Assembly (NCBI GenBank): GCA_951799425.1 | Contig: OX637394.1 | Span: 48,797,142-48,861,141, forward strand | Direction: 5' to 3' | Source of the DNA: Ilex aquifolium | Lineage: Eukaryota > Streptophyta > Magnoliopsida > Aquifoliales > Aquifoliaceae | DNA length: 64,000 nt | In this document: positions 48,874 through 59,964 of the stretch, one piece after another | Position numbering within the stretch: the stretch's first letter is position 1 | Layout of the letters: each line of letters opens with the position of its first letter | Made by a program: the position numbers and the translations under genes | Notes under the pieces: generated by a model | Database searches by the model: none | What the model was told of the DNA's origin: nothing | What the model saw: only the letters and a program-made list of their open reading frames with translations

Positions 48874-49581
48874 GCTGCTGGCCGAGAGTAGCTCAGGTTA
48901 GATGCCTACGCGGCAACTAGACCCAGATTTGTATAGTGTTTGAGAGTGACATGTCCCATTTAGTAGGAGCTCCACCGTAGCAAACATACCATATTGTAGG
49001 TGCTATAGTTGACCAAATATGAGAGTGATAAGATTGATACCCTCTCTGTCACAGTGTGAGTCCTAAAATTCACTATACCCTTAGACCAAGAGCTATGTCA
49101 TGAAGTCGAGGTTCGAAATATCTACTTTAGCATGTCACCCAAGATCATGATAGATACGGTCACATGGGACATGTCTAGGAAAGTGCACGAATCAAAATGG
49201 ATTGATATGAGATTCTAGGGAAGGTGCTTTTATATCACAGCTAGTTTGGTAGTTCATTGTCTGGGCTATTATTGCGCTTAGTTGCGTAAAATAATCATGG
49301 ACACAAATATGAAATGAGTTTAGTCAAGTATTGCTCTGAGACGAGTCTCAAGACGGATAGAGGATACTAGATTTGTGTGATTTAAGGTATCTAGGATATG
49401 AACGATAACTCGTCGATGACGTGCTATGTTAGTTAGATGGCGGTTTAATATAGCACTCCTACTACATGTTTTTCGTCAGTTCGCACGCTCCATTACTTGT
49501 ATGAGGACAATGAAATGTTTACAAGAGATTAAAAGAAAGTATGTAAGGAAAATGGGATAACCTATGTGGACAAGTAGGAGA

Positions 49582-50100
49582 TGTAATCTTAACCCGGTTA
49601 AGAGGCTGAGTTAACTCAGTGTCCTCAAGGTTATTAGAAACCTAATGGGGTTAGGCTCTTCTCCTTTATCCTAATCTATCTATAAGTTGAGATAACCATT
49701 AGTGGGGATTAGGATAGGATTTGAATCCTCATCAAACTCTTTTCTATATATAGAATGAGAGTTATACAAAAAATATATAAGTAAAATTGGAAACTTTCTC
49801 TCTCCTCTAAAATTTCTCTCTCCAGGAATCACCATCTCAAAGGATTCCTTGGTTTTGTAAGTGTGGATGCTAAGAGGACTCTGATAGCCCTCTTTTCAGC
49901 AAATTATCTAGACATCAAGCCATGAGAATTCAAGCAAGGTTCATAAAATAAATCGATTTAATTCGTTTCCGCGCATCAATAGGTAACTCGTGTGTACTCT
50001 CTATTTCCAAGACACCAAATTGGATTTTAGTTGGATACCAAAAAACTGTCAGGCGGTTTAGCCACTTTGAACATGTGAACAATTGCACTATCTATAGTCC
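49582..50100 (+). mobile_element. Presumed 3' LTR of copia copy 2
   Basis: Counterpart of 24197-24700, with a small TCTCTCTCC insertion near 49800-49822 and a deletion near 49905. Confidence 0.45.
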
Positions 50101-50595
50101 CTACCAGTTTGGTCATCATACATGAAGCTGTGTCACGATTATTTTTTGTCGGCACTCAGACAAACAACATGTTTCCTCCCACTCAAGGGAGTGGGACTAA
50201 GCCTCTCTAATCAGAGCATACTTGGCTCAAATTCATAACTAGTGATTTACTTCTTTGTTTTTTGAAAGGTGAAAAAAACATATGACTCCAAATTTTCTAT
50301 ACCACGATATGCATGGATACAGATTTTTATTCGTGAGAGAATCATCATATCGAGAGGGGCGTATGGGAGAAGAGTTAATTTTCACTCCTCATACTAGCAT
50401 AGAAGTCCATTAAACAGAAATAAGATGATATTTTTAATACTTTTTCTCCTATTTCATTATTATTACAAAGGCAGGATTACACACTATTAGAACACAGGGA
50501 AAAAAAAGTTAAATTATTTTCACATACAAGAATTTAGGATTTTTATTCAGTAGAACTAGAATCATAGTATGGAGGACAGGAGAAAATTTTCACTG

Positions 50596-52982
50596 TCATT
50601 TTGGCACGGAATCGACAAGAAGTAGGGTTACATAGGTTTTAAACTTTGTTTTGGAATTTCTATACCCATCTTCATCCTTATAGAGAAGATTTATAACGCG
50701 CGCAAGATTGAGAACCCGCATTAGAAAAGGCATCGGGACAGTGGTTAGATGGAGGCATTCTTGGTTTATATCCTTCCATGCATTTGTAACTTGTTTGTCA
50801 AACTCAGCATACGCCTCTTGCTTTGAGGCACCGTGTTGTTTCATGTAACATTCCACAGCTGATGCTACGTGTCCTCTCTCTTGCTCTTGCTACAAAATGT
50901 AGAAGAACCATAAAGTTTAGTCAGCAGAAAAACAAGAATTAGTACAAAATAATTAGGAAAAAAAAGGTGTTTTTTTGGTAATGGAGAATTGTTTTAGGGC
51001 TGCAACATAAAATCGGTGCACAAAATGACTCACAAACTGCTCATATATATCAATTAAATCTGGGTTTTATGCAAATAGGAGATTGGAACTTATGACAAGT
51101 AGGTTTTTGCAATAAGATATTTCAAACTTCTTTTTCTTACCTCATGTCCTACCATGTCGTCCATGAGTCTACAAATCACGGATGAAGCTCTAACAATCAA
51201 AGGTTCACTGGAAACCCAATCAAAGACATCCTTGGTTGCCAGTTCTCCCATGCCAACAAAGGAAGTGGTGGACAACATCATGTAAGTACTGGAAACCAGC
51301 GCCACATCCATATACTCCTCCGTTGTTGGAACATAGCCTTCATTAAGCCACTTGGCCTCTTGAAAGTATGCTCTAATTAATTTTTTCATCTGAAAGATGG
51401 AAAAAAAGAAGAAGAAGAAGACATATTGTTAGTTTGTCCATCAGTCTAAAAATAGGTTTTTTTTTGCAAATTACGTAATAACTGTTAAGTGTAAAAGTAC
51501 TTACTGCTTCTTTTGCATAGTTGACACAATAAGTTTTGCCTTTCTCGGCCATCTCTTTCTCCATTTCACTATACACATCTAAGAGTGCACGATAACATAA
51601 TCTCATGTATTCTGGTAGTTGATCTAAAGCACTGATGTCCCACTTGTTACTCATGTAGTGCACATAAATATAGTTACTAATTAGTTCCTATATGTCAATT
51701 ACAATTCAAATGGAAGTCATGTACATTACTTTGGTTAATATCTTTCGTGAAATGGAATATTGGGGCTCAAAGTACACTCCCAATGTCCAAAAGTAGATCT
51801 CCACCAATCTGTCTCTTGCAAAAGGTAGTTTTCTCGAAAAGTCTAAATCTTTCCACCACCTAAAACGTAAAAATAAAATAGAATCAATTGTATCAAATCC
51901 AAACTCTTCCTTAATCCATATGTTAATGGTGATGACAAGCCTCTGACTTTGTCAATAGACCAACCTTGTAATACCACTTAGCTCCTTCTGATGCACTTTC
52001 TGCAATAGGTTAAAATCCAGTTTTGCAAAGTTTAGTACAACTTGATTATGCAAATTGTCTTCTTGGTAAATAGACATGTAATGCCTCAACTCTAGCCTTG
52101 TTAAGCAATTGCGGATGGGCCAATGTAGAGCATGATTTACTTGTTCAGCCAGAGGATTGGTCAAGTGGGGTAACAAGAGCTTGAGGTTGGTGGTAGTAAA
52201 TGCTAGTGCTTCCTCTAGTATACCTTCTCCATGCACCATGAGTTGTGTTGCTTCGTACAAGCTTAACAATCCCTGAACGTTAGTGTTGAGGGATTCTTTG
52301 AATTTCCCTTCGTCATCCTTAAACTTCTTGAACACATCTGTTTTGACAATTGACATCAAAAAATTGTACAAATTGAACCAATAAAATGACTTGGCATATC
52401 AGAGTGCATAAACGCGTGTTGCACACATGCATATTTATTAATTGCTACATATTATTTAGCCAAACAAAGAAACAAATTAGATACTTACTGGTAAGAGACA
52501 TTATGTCCTTGTTGTCTAAGCAATCGGAAACGAAGGGCTGAAGTGTAAAGGTCATCGTCATCTTTATTATCACAATTAGTACAACACTCATAAATGTGTC
52601 CTAAAGTTGAATCAACCTCAGTATCGAAATGGTAAGACATGCCTAGACGTTGGATTGCATCAATCAAGTCCAGTTGCTGTGAAGGCTTATTAGCAACTGC
52701 GCCTAGCTGCTTATTCACTTCTTCTTTTAGTTGTTGATGTTGTTTCTCGGAATGAGTATCAATTTCCTGCACAAGCAATTAGTACTCATAATAATGAATG
52801 CATTATGATTCAAATCCGTTAACAAGTGAAGAATACACAAGAGTTTACGAGCTAATTCATACTGTAGTGTCAGAAGTATATATGAGAAAATGGTCTCCCC
52901 AAACGCTAGGATGGTAATTTGCAGACCGACGGGTAACATTGGGGGCGGCATTTTGGGTGGCAACTGAAACATACATTGCCAT
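50596..52982 (-). pseudogene. Terpene synthase pseudogene lacking the DDxxD motif (copy C)
   Basis: Exons 1 (52863-52982), 2 (52489-52766), 3 (51965-52337), 4 (51711-51859, truncated), 5 (about 51505-51640), 6 (51141-51389) and 7 (50596-50889). A deletion of about 140 bp removes the last 23-25 codons of exon 4, including [13 protein letters not shown], plus its donor and the start of intron 4. Exon 2 is one base longer (278 vs 277) because of a change at its donor, giving a frameshift. The exon 5 acceptor CAG|G became CAAG, shifting the junction by one base. The NSE-type DDMVGHE remains. Coding sequence is otherwise very close to gene B. Nonfunctional as a class I synthase. Confidence 0.92.
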
Positions 52983-53995
52983 TTTGTGCTGTGGAGGGCG
53001 AGGGAGAGGGGAATGACAAGAACACTTGCTAGTTACAAAGGATTTATAAGTTAAAAGTATGATTTTTTTCCCTCCAATTGCTGGTATGGACTATAGAGCT
53101 TTCGTAGGCTATTTATAGTTCCACTTCCTGGTATTGGAACTTATGGCACCAAATAACATGTGAATTTTATGATTCTTTTCAATTTGGGAAACGAGATAAA
53201 CATAGAAGTGGCAATTGAGTCTATGTGGAATTGTTCAGGGAATGTCATTTTAAGTTCGTGTCGAGCATTAATCAACGTTAATTCAATTTATTTTAATTAA
53301 TTGTGTTAGGCATTCTGACACCGACCTATTTATATAGTGTCGTATTTGACTTAATTTATAGGAGTTAAAAATTCAAAAGCAAGATTTAAATACCTCTAAT
53401 TTAATCCCACGACTCCTAGTTTTTCAATAAATTACAAAATGATTAAATCCATATGATACTAAAAATAGAGAACAAATCCGCTTAATTTAAAACGATAAAA
53501 ATACCAAATTTTGGTATTTTGTTCCTACAATGCTAGTTGGATTATTCTTGTTTGGTATTTTATTTCTACAACACTAGTTAGATTATTCTTACTCTTAAGT
53601 CATGTTATTTTCGAGTTTATGTCAAGAATTTGTCAATTTTAACTCGTTAATTTTGCATGTAGTTTGTGTCATGCTAACATTTTGTGTCAAAAATTAACCC
53701 AACTCTTCAATTAGTTAGTTGTTTATTATTATTATTTTTGTTATTAGAACTCAACTCACTTTATCAAGTTCTTGCCACATAGGATTTTAGTTATCTTATA
53801 TTTGTATACTAGAGGTAACCAGTGTTTGAAGGCACGATGCAACATAAGTCATAACTGATAGATTTAGGGGGGAACAATTTAATGTGAATAATTTTGAGAG
53901 GGATATTTGTAACCATTGGAATAGTCTATTTGAAACCATCGGATGAACTTATTGAAGTCTGTCATATTTTATATTATAGATTTTTAGATGTAGCA
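52983..53995 (-). promoter_or_regulatory. Upstream region of copy C with TATA box
   Basis: CTATAAATAG on the minus strand at 53109-53118. About 1 kb is homologous to 28868-29880, up to the LINE insertion point. Confidence 0.6.
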
Positions 53996-55035
53996 AACTC
54001 CGTCAGTGTTGTATTCAACACTACATGTCCAAAGTTAGGATAAATGAGGCGGGTTGCGTTACATAGCCGACAACCAGCGTAAAACTGTGTCGAATCCACT
54101 ATGATGAGTCCAAACAATGATATATGCCTTAATGCTAGGTCGTTCCCCATAAGTGACATGTTGCGCCTGCCTCAAGACGTTTTGACAAATAAGTTAGGGG
54201 CGCCGATGGTGCGGTGATAAATGGGCAAGGGTCTCCGTGCCATGGACGGACGTGGGGGGTAATGAAGTTAGTCCACGATGATAAACTTAGATTAGCAACA
54301 TGGAACATAGGTACACTCACCGGCAAAACAATGGAATTAGTAGACACTGTGAGCAGGAGAAAAATTAGTATAACATGCTTATTTGAAACTAAGTGCGTAG
54401 GTGAGAAGGCAAGGGAGATAGAAAATGCAGAATTTAAGATTTATTTTACTATACAAGAAAGGATAGACGAATAAATGGAGTAGGAATAGTTGTAGACAAA
54501 TGCCTAAAAGATAGCATAGTAACAGTTACAAGGAAAAGGAAAAGGAAAAGGAATAGGAATAGGATTATATCTATCAAACTTATAGTCGAAGAGAATATAA
54601 TTAATGTGATTAGCGCTTATACACCTCAAGTAAGGTTAGAAGAACATATTAAAAAGCAATTTTGGGAGCAAATGGATGAATTAGTTCAATATATATCTAT
54701 AGGAGAAAAGATAATCATAGGTGGAGATTTCAATGGACATTTAAGAAAAGATAGGCAACAATATGAGAGGAGTCATAGTGCTTATGGATAAAAGAGGTCT
54801 TATGGAACCTAGAGGATAAGATTAACATTATGTCGAGTAGGATGATAGAAGACATTAGTAAAATTTCGAAAGAGGTTCTTGGGGATCAAAGGGTAGAGGG
54901 CTTGTGGGACCGGATGAAATTTCGAAAGGGTAGTTTACATTGAAGAAAATGAAATTAGGCAAGACTTTAGGATCGGATGAGATTCCAATTAAGGTTTGGA
55001 AGTGCTTAGGGAATAATGGGGTGTCGTGGTTAATG
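53996..55035 (+). pseudogene. RTE-type LINE remnant with internal deletion (L3)
   Basis: 5' part as in L1 and L2, endonuclease start KLVHDDKLRLATWNIGTLTG (54253 on), VISAYTPQVRLEEHI, GGDFNGHLRKDRQQYERSHS. It then jumps to the segment before RT (KLGKTLGSDEI near 54955) and stops at 55035, where a MITE fragment begins. Confidence 0.8.
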
Positions 55036-55295
55036 TATATATAATATATGTATATATTAAAAGATATATAGACAAATAAGATACATCTCAACATAAATAA
55101 TTAATTTTTCATCCACTTTTCTTCCGATTTTGGAGAAATTAACTTTGGTGAGTTGGAAGGAAAGTTAATATATCTATTTTTCCATCTTTCCTATGTTCCT
55201 TCTTTTCCAAACATGATATTTTATCTATTATTTCTATTTTCTATTCTTTTAACTTTTCATCTTTCAATTTTTTCATCGTACCAAATGATGTATTA
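55036..55295. mobile_element. Fragment of the Harbinger-like MITE, reverse orientation
   Basis: Reverse complement of part of 38341-38600 (AACTTTCCTTCCAACTCA, TATTTGTCTATATAT). It ends near TTTTCATCGTACCAAATGATG, a degraded TIR. Confidence 0.6.
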
Positions 55296-55524
55296 GAATT
55301 GAATACCGGTGGCTACTCACCTTCATTCTAACCGCGTCCTCGAAGATCAAAATCAAATGTTAATAATGCATTGAGTTACTTCTTGTCTCTTCCGTCCTCT
55401 CAAACCAATGGACAGTGACGTAGTCGTCCCACGGTACAGATATTTAATTTTTTTACACGACAAACCATTAAGGACAGGGCAAGTTGCGTGATGGTCTTAT
55501 TTTTTTTTGTTGGGGGGGGGGGCG
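55296..55524. other. Non-coding DNA
   Basis: 55303-55395 is shared with 35975-36070. A G-run (GGGGGGGGGG) lies near 55515. No gene. Confidence 0.45.
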
Positions 55525-55920
55525 GCCTACGGTACAGATATTTAATTTTTCGGTACCACATGAAAAAGCTGTTAGGTTCGTAAGGCAGTATATTTTGTCA
55601 TGTGGAAAAGTAAAAGGTAAGACAACCTTTAGTACAACAATAGTAGAAAATTTATAATATTAATGAAAAATTTATAATATCAATGAAAAAATTATAATAT
55701 CGAATAAAAATTTACCATAATAGTGAGAAAATTTATAATATCAATAAAAAATTTACAACAAGAGTGAAAATTTTATTACAGTAGTGGACAAAATTATAAC
55801 AATAGTAGACAAACTTAAACTAATATGTTGGTAAAAATACGATTGACACCTATAACCACATTTGTCTTAAATACAACACTGTTGCATTTCAACGATGTCC
55901 AAATCAAAAAAAAAATTGGT
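55525..55920. repeat. Dispersed repeat S, copy 1
   Basis: Homologous to 63605-64000: GGTACAGATATTTAATTTTT, AAAAAGCTGTTAGGTTC, CAACAATAGTAGAAAATTTA and ATACGATTGACACC. Contains short A/T-rich tandem words. Non-coding. Confidence 0.7.
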
Positions 55921-55958
55921 ATTATACAAAAAGTTATTCTTTTTTGAGATTAAATTAA

Positions 55959-56055
55959 ACATTTTAAAGGTGAAGTTATAACTGATCAAAGGATGTTTAT
56001 GTTGCGATCGACCATGAACATCTCTTGATCAGTTATAATTTCACCTTTAAAAAGT
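55959..56055. repeat. Hairpin repeat H, copy 1
   Basis: Arms of about 37 bp (TTTTAAAGGTGAAGTTATAA then CTGATCAA-GGATG; mirrored CATCTCTTGATCAGTTATAA then TTTCACCTTTAAAA) flank GTTGCGATCGAC. A second copy lies about 303 bp to the right. Confidence 0.7.
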
Positions 56056-56262
56056 GTAATTTTTTTACCTTTAAAAGTTATAACATTCTTGATTGTTGCT
56101 AACTCGAGTAGTACGAATTGTTCTATGGCACACAGATACATTACTATCCAACTCAAACAATGTGTAAAACAACTGTTTTTCATGGGAAAAAAATCTTAGG
56201 AACTGTCTAAGAATTTTTTTTTGGTATGTTACCAAAAGTTATTATTTTTCGTGGTTAAATTA

Positions 56263-56360
56263 CATATTTTTAAGATGAAATTATAACTGATCGAAGGATG
56301 TTCATGTTGCGATCGATCATGAACATCTCTTAATCAGTTATAACTTCAATTTTAAAAGGT
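56263..56360. repeat. Hairpin repeat H, copy 2
   Basis: Same hairpin, with GATCGATCATGAACATC at the loop. The flanks are also duplicated (TTGGTAT-TTAC-AAAAGTTATT at 55917 and 56221), so the unit is a tandem duplication of about 303 bp. Confidence 0.7.
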
Positions 56361-56895
56361 GTAATTTTATGATCGTTGTAATTTTTACCTCAAAAAATTA
56401 TAAGTTTTGACACCGTACCGATCATCGGTACCATAGACTTTCCGAAATATGTTTTTCATTTCAACAGGAAAAATAATTTTATAAAATAATAAAAATATTT
56501 TAATAACTATTTTTCAAAAGTACTTAAACAAAAAAGTACATTTAAATATTATTTTGGGATTGTATGTTTTTCTCTTTTTGTGCAATAGAAGAAGAAGTAA
56601 TTATGTCAGCATTTCGCAAACCCAATTTTAGATCCTGCGCCACAAGACCTCAAAGACATTAGACTTGTAAGACTCCTCCAACACTCCCATGTGGTTAGCA
56701 AGTGTTGTCCGATTCACTGAAACTCGCGCTGTTCTTATTGACAGTTATGTTGTACGGGAGTTGGACTATTATTCAAATCAACATTTGAGATCGCTGCAAT
56801 TTTTGGAGTTCCATCTAGGCCTCACTAGTGGTGGACTTTCATTGTGGGTTTGAACTGGTCAGGGCCGGAGCCATGCAATGGCCATGTACTTCTAG
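56361..56895. other. Non-coding DNA
   Basis: No gene recognised. It ends at ACTTCTAG, the left flank of the next element. Confidence 0.45.
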
Positions 56896-57240
56896 TAAGC
56901 GTGTCAATTTTACCTATTAACACAAACTCGACTTGAATTCGATCTGACACAAAACTCGAAAATAACATGATATGGGTCAAATTAAAGTTTGACACGAATA
57001 ATACGATTAACGAGTACTGTAGATAAAAAATAAGTATTAAGGAATATTGTGGATAGAAAGTAAGAATTTTTTAATTTTTTTAATAGTATTATATGAGTTC
57101 TTGTGGAATTAAATAATTTTTTATTGACATGAATATTGATACAAATCCGACACATATCAAAAGTAACCCGACACAAAAATAATACGATCGAAAATTACTT
57201 GACACGAAAATGACACGACACGACACAATTGACACCCTTA
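56896..57240. mobile_element. hAT-like element of the GACACGA family
   Basis: Ends TAAGCGTGTCAATTT and AATTGACACCCTTA are inverted repeats with one or two mismatches. Flanks ACTTCTAG / CTTTCTAG form an imperfect 8 bp duplication. 345 bp, no coding capacity. Related pieces at 31186-31370, 39150-39330 and about 58600-58850. Confidence 0.65.
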
Positions 57241-57298
57241 CTTTCTAGACCACCTATAGCTATCCTATTGAAATTACACCTCTTGTTGTGCTTCTACC

Positions 57299-57632
57299 CG
57301 ACCCACCAAAAAAAATATCTCAGTCGCAAACAATTTAGAACGGCAGAGAGTTGAAAAAGGCGTAGAAACAACAACAAAAAAACAGCAAAACCAAAAAAAA
57401 AAAAACAAAAAATCAGCCAAAGTTGAAAAGCAAGTCAAAAAATATCAGGCCCTATGTTTTTCTTCTCTGATCAATTAATTGGTTAATTGAGAGGGTGAAT
57501 TCTTTGATAAGTTTATTTTTTATGTGAAATTGAATATTGTCTAGTAGGAAAGATGCATTTTAAGATATATTTTTTATATTTGTTGTTTTTCTTACTCTAA
57601 ATAATTCATTTGAAATTGTAGGTAGTGTTTTT
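57299..57632. repeat. Dispersed repeat R, copy 3
   Basis: Parallel to 31380 and 36344. As with copy 1, it is preceded by a GACACGA-family element. Confidence 0.65.
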
Positions 57633-59104
57633 TTTTTTTTGGGGTGTTTTTTCTTTTCCTTAGAGTAATGTAAGTTCATGAAATTATTAGTTGCTTTCAA
57701 TGTTTTTACAATAAGATGGAAGACGATTTTCTTGAAGACTCTTTGATTGTATATATAAAAAAGGAAGTTGCTAAAAATTTTAGCACAGATTTTAAGTACC
57801 ACTTTGATAAACGAGTGATAGACACTTGTTAAAAAAACTATTGTTTTTGTTCATTTTTTATCAAGTATTTTAGCTTATATTAATTTTTGATTATATTGAA
57901 TATATTCTTTGATTGATATGGTTTTATACACTGTGCAAATAGTTCTCAAGATTGATATGAATTTTTGTATATAACGCTTGATTCCCCCAAGGACAAAATC
58001 TTAGTTCCATCCCTGACTATAGTCACGTCCAGACAATAATTCTACTTTTTACCGATTAAAAAAAAAAATAATAACAAGTACTAAACACAATACTTAAAAA
58101 AAACGTCATCTAATGGTCTATTAATTTCTCATGAGATCCGTATGAAAAATGTATAGAAAGAAATGTTATCATTAAATTTTAGGATCAAGTATTGCAGAAT
58201 GACAAAATCCTTGGACTCGGGGAACTATGGAGTGGAGGGGGGTGGGGTTGGAGAAATCCTTTGCTTTAGATATTGGGTTTGAATCATGGACTCAAACCAA
58301 GTCATTTATGATGGGTCGATCCAATTATAATGTCCATGGAACATGATTTTTGGAGGAGTTCTGTATCACCTCAAAGACGTGTCTATCAAACACAATACAT
58401 TGTGTTGACTCATTTTCGCCTACATCATCTTCCCCTCTCCCATGGGCAGGCCTAGAGTCCTATTCCCAATTTTCATCCACTAAAAACAAGTTACGTTTAG
58501 AGTTTTTATATTTTATTATTTTTAATCAACAATTACAAATTAAATCATATGAGATGTCTTGTTAATACGAAATGAAATTAAAGGATTTGAGTCTTTTTTT
58601 AAACCACTCGTTTCATAAACGAGTGGACCTGATACGACGCAATTAATAAACAAATTTGGAATGAGTGAATCTAATCAAATATATATACGACTTATTTATA
58701 CACCGATTATACGTGAATCATACACAACATGAATCCGATATAATACGACTCGTTAAACACGAATTAAGAAACGAATCGAGTATAGGTGAAATATTTTTTG
58801 ACACGAATTCGTCTCACCTGACACAATTGACAAACTTAATTGTAAGTACTACCTTATCCAAATAAACTATTTTTAGGTCTTTTTAGTGGAAGAGTTGGGA
58901 GTTATTTATTTACATGACAAGTTGGTTATAAACTTTTGTGGGGTGCATTCATTCATTTGTTTTAATATTATTAGTTGGTGATACCACATCGCATTATCAT
59001 GTAATATAATCGTTGTAATGAATATTTTCTCTTACATCACCTTCTCTCTTATACCTTCCTCTTCTTCATGTTGATTCATCAAATACAAGGGATGTTTTTT
59101 GACC
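57633..59104. other. Non-coding DNA with a decayed hAT-like piece
   Basis: 58600-58850 has GACACGA/TTGACAA words of the family delimited at 56896. Otherwise A/T-rich sequence without a supported gene. Confidence 0.45.
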
Positions 59105-59250
59105 GATTCTACGAAACTCTCCACGAGCCCTACAAGACTCACCGCCTTTGGGGGTGACTGATACTATTTAAAGCCCCAAAATGGCTTGGAAACGTGTGTT
59201 TGGGTCTTCCGAAATTTTTCCCAATTTTGAGTTTATTTGGATTTTTTCAT
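59105..59250 (-). mobile_element. LTR fragment at the edge of the gene D duplication
   Basis: In reverse complement it matches part of the 531 bp solo LTR at 48343-48873: CGAGCCCTACAA, CGCCTTTGG and GTGTGTTTGGG-CTTC, then TTTATTTGGATTTTTTC. It stops within a few bases of where homology to the other TPS units begins (about 59257). Confidence 0.65.
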
Positions 59251-59256
59251 GAATCT

Positions 59257-59916
59257 CTGTCAAGATTATTTTTTGTCGGCACTCAGAAACACAACCTGTT
59301 TCCTCCCACGCAAGGGAGTGGGACTAAGCCTCTCTAATCAATGCATATTTGGCTCAAATTCAAACAAGATTCTTGTAAAAAATTAATAGTAAGCGCAGCA
59401 ATCCTACACACGCCAAATCTTTTACTAAATTTGTCACCTCTCAAGAGTTTTCAAATCAATAAGAAAAATTGTTTCCCGAAGTTGTACTTTGCTTCCAAAA
59501 CTTACTTTTAGACAATAAGCAACCAGTAAACAAATTTGGTTAACCAAATTTAATCATTAATCTCTTTATCTGTACAGGAGTTGATATTTTATTAACATGG
59601 GACAAACATCAACACTCATCTCATCTGCACATGCAACTCCTACTTGCACATCCTAAATAGACAGTACAATCATAACTAGTGATTTACTTCTTTGTTTTTT
59701 GAAAGGTGAAAAAAACATATAACTCCAAAGGGGCGTATGGGAGAAGAGTTAATTTTCATTCCTCATACTAGCATAGAAGTCCATTAAACAGAAATAAGAT
59801 AAAAATTTTAATACTTTTTCTCCTATTTCATTATTATTACAAAGGCAGGATTACACACTATTAGAACATAGAGAAAAAAAAAGTTACATTATTTTCACAT
59901 ACAAAACTTAAGGATT
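59257..59916. other. 3' flank of gene D
   Basis: Homologous to 24735-25244, with an added stretch of about 170 bp (59410-59605) missing from the B and C flanks. No gene. Confidence 0.5.
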
Positions 59917-59922
59917 TTTATT
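59917..59922 (-). terminator. Polyadenylation signal, gene D
   Basis: AATAAA on the minus strand about 45 nt past the stop codon, at the same place as in B and C. Confidence 0.6.
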
Positions 59923-59964
59923 CAGTAGAACTAGAATCATCATATGGAGGATAGGAGAAAATTT

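Larger units (their letters stand above)
42527..49581 (+). mobile_element. Degenerate Ty1/copia element with nested MULE and LTRs (copy 2)
   Basis: Primer-binding site TGGTATCAAAGCC at 42527-42539, gag piece 42663-42831, MULE fragment 42832-44151, RT and RNase H 44152-45529. The 3' region is interrupted by solo LTRs at 45664-48093 and 48343-48873. Polypurine-like AAGTAGGAGA at 49572-49581 and TGTAATC at 49582. Confidence 0.8.
37787..55035. repeat. Segmental duplication, block 2
   Basis: Same landmarks as 17173-31180 in the same order and orientation. It is longer because of insertions at 38341, 38736, 40197, 41559, 45664, 46054, 46559 and 48343, each recognisable by target duplication or by an empty site in block 1. 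Confidence 0.85.
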
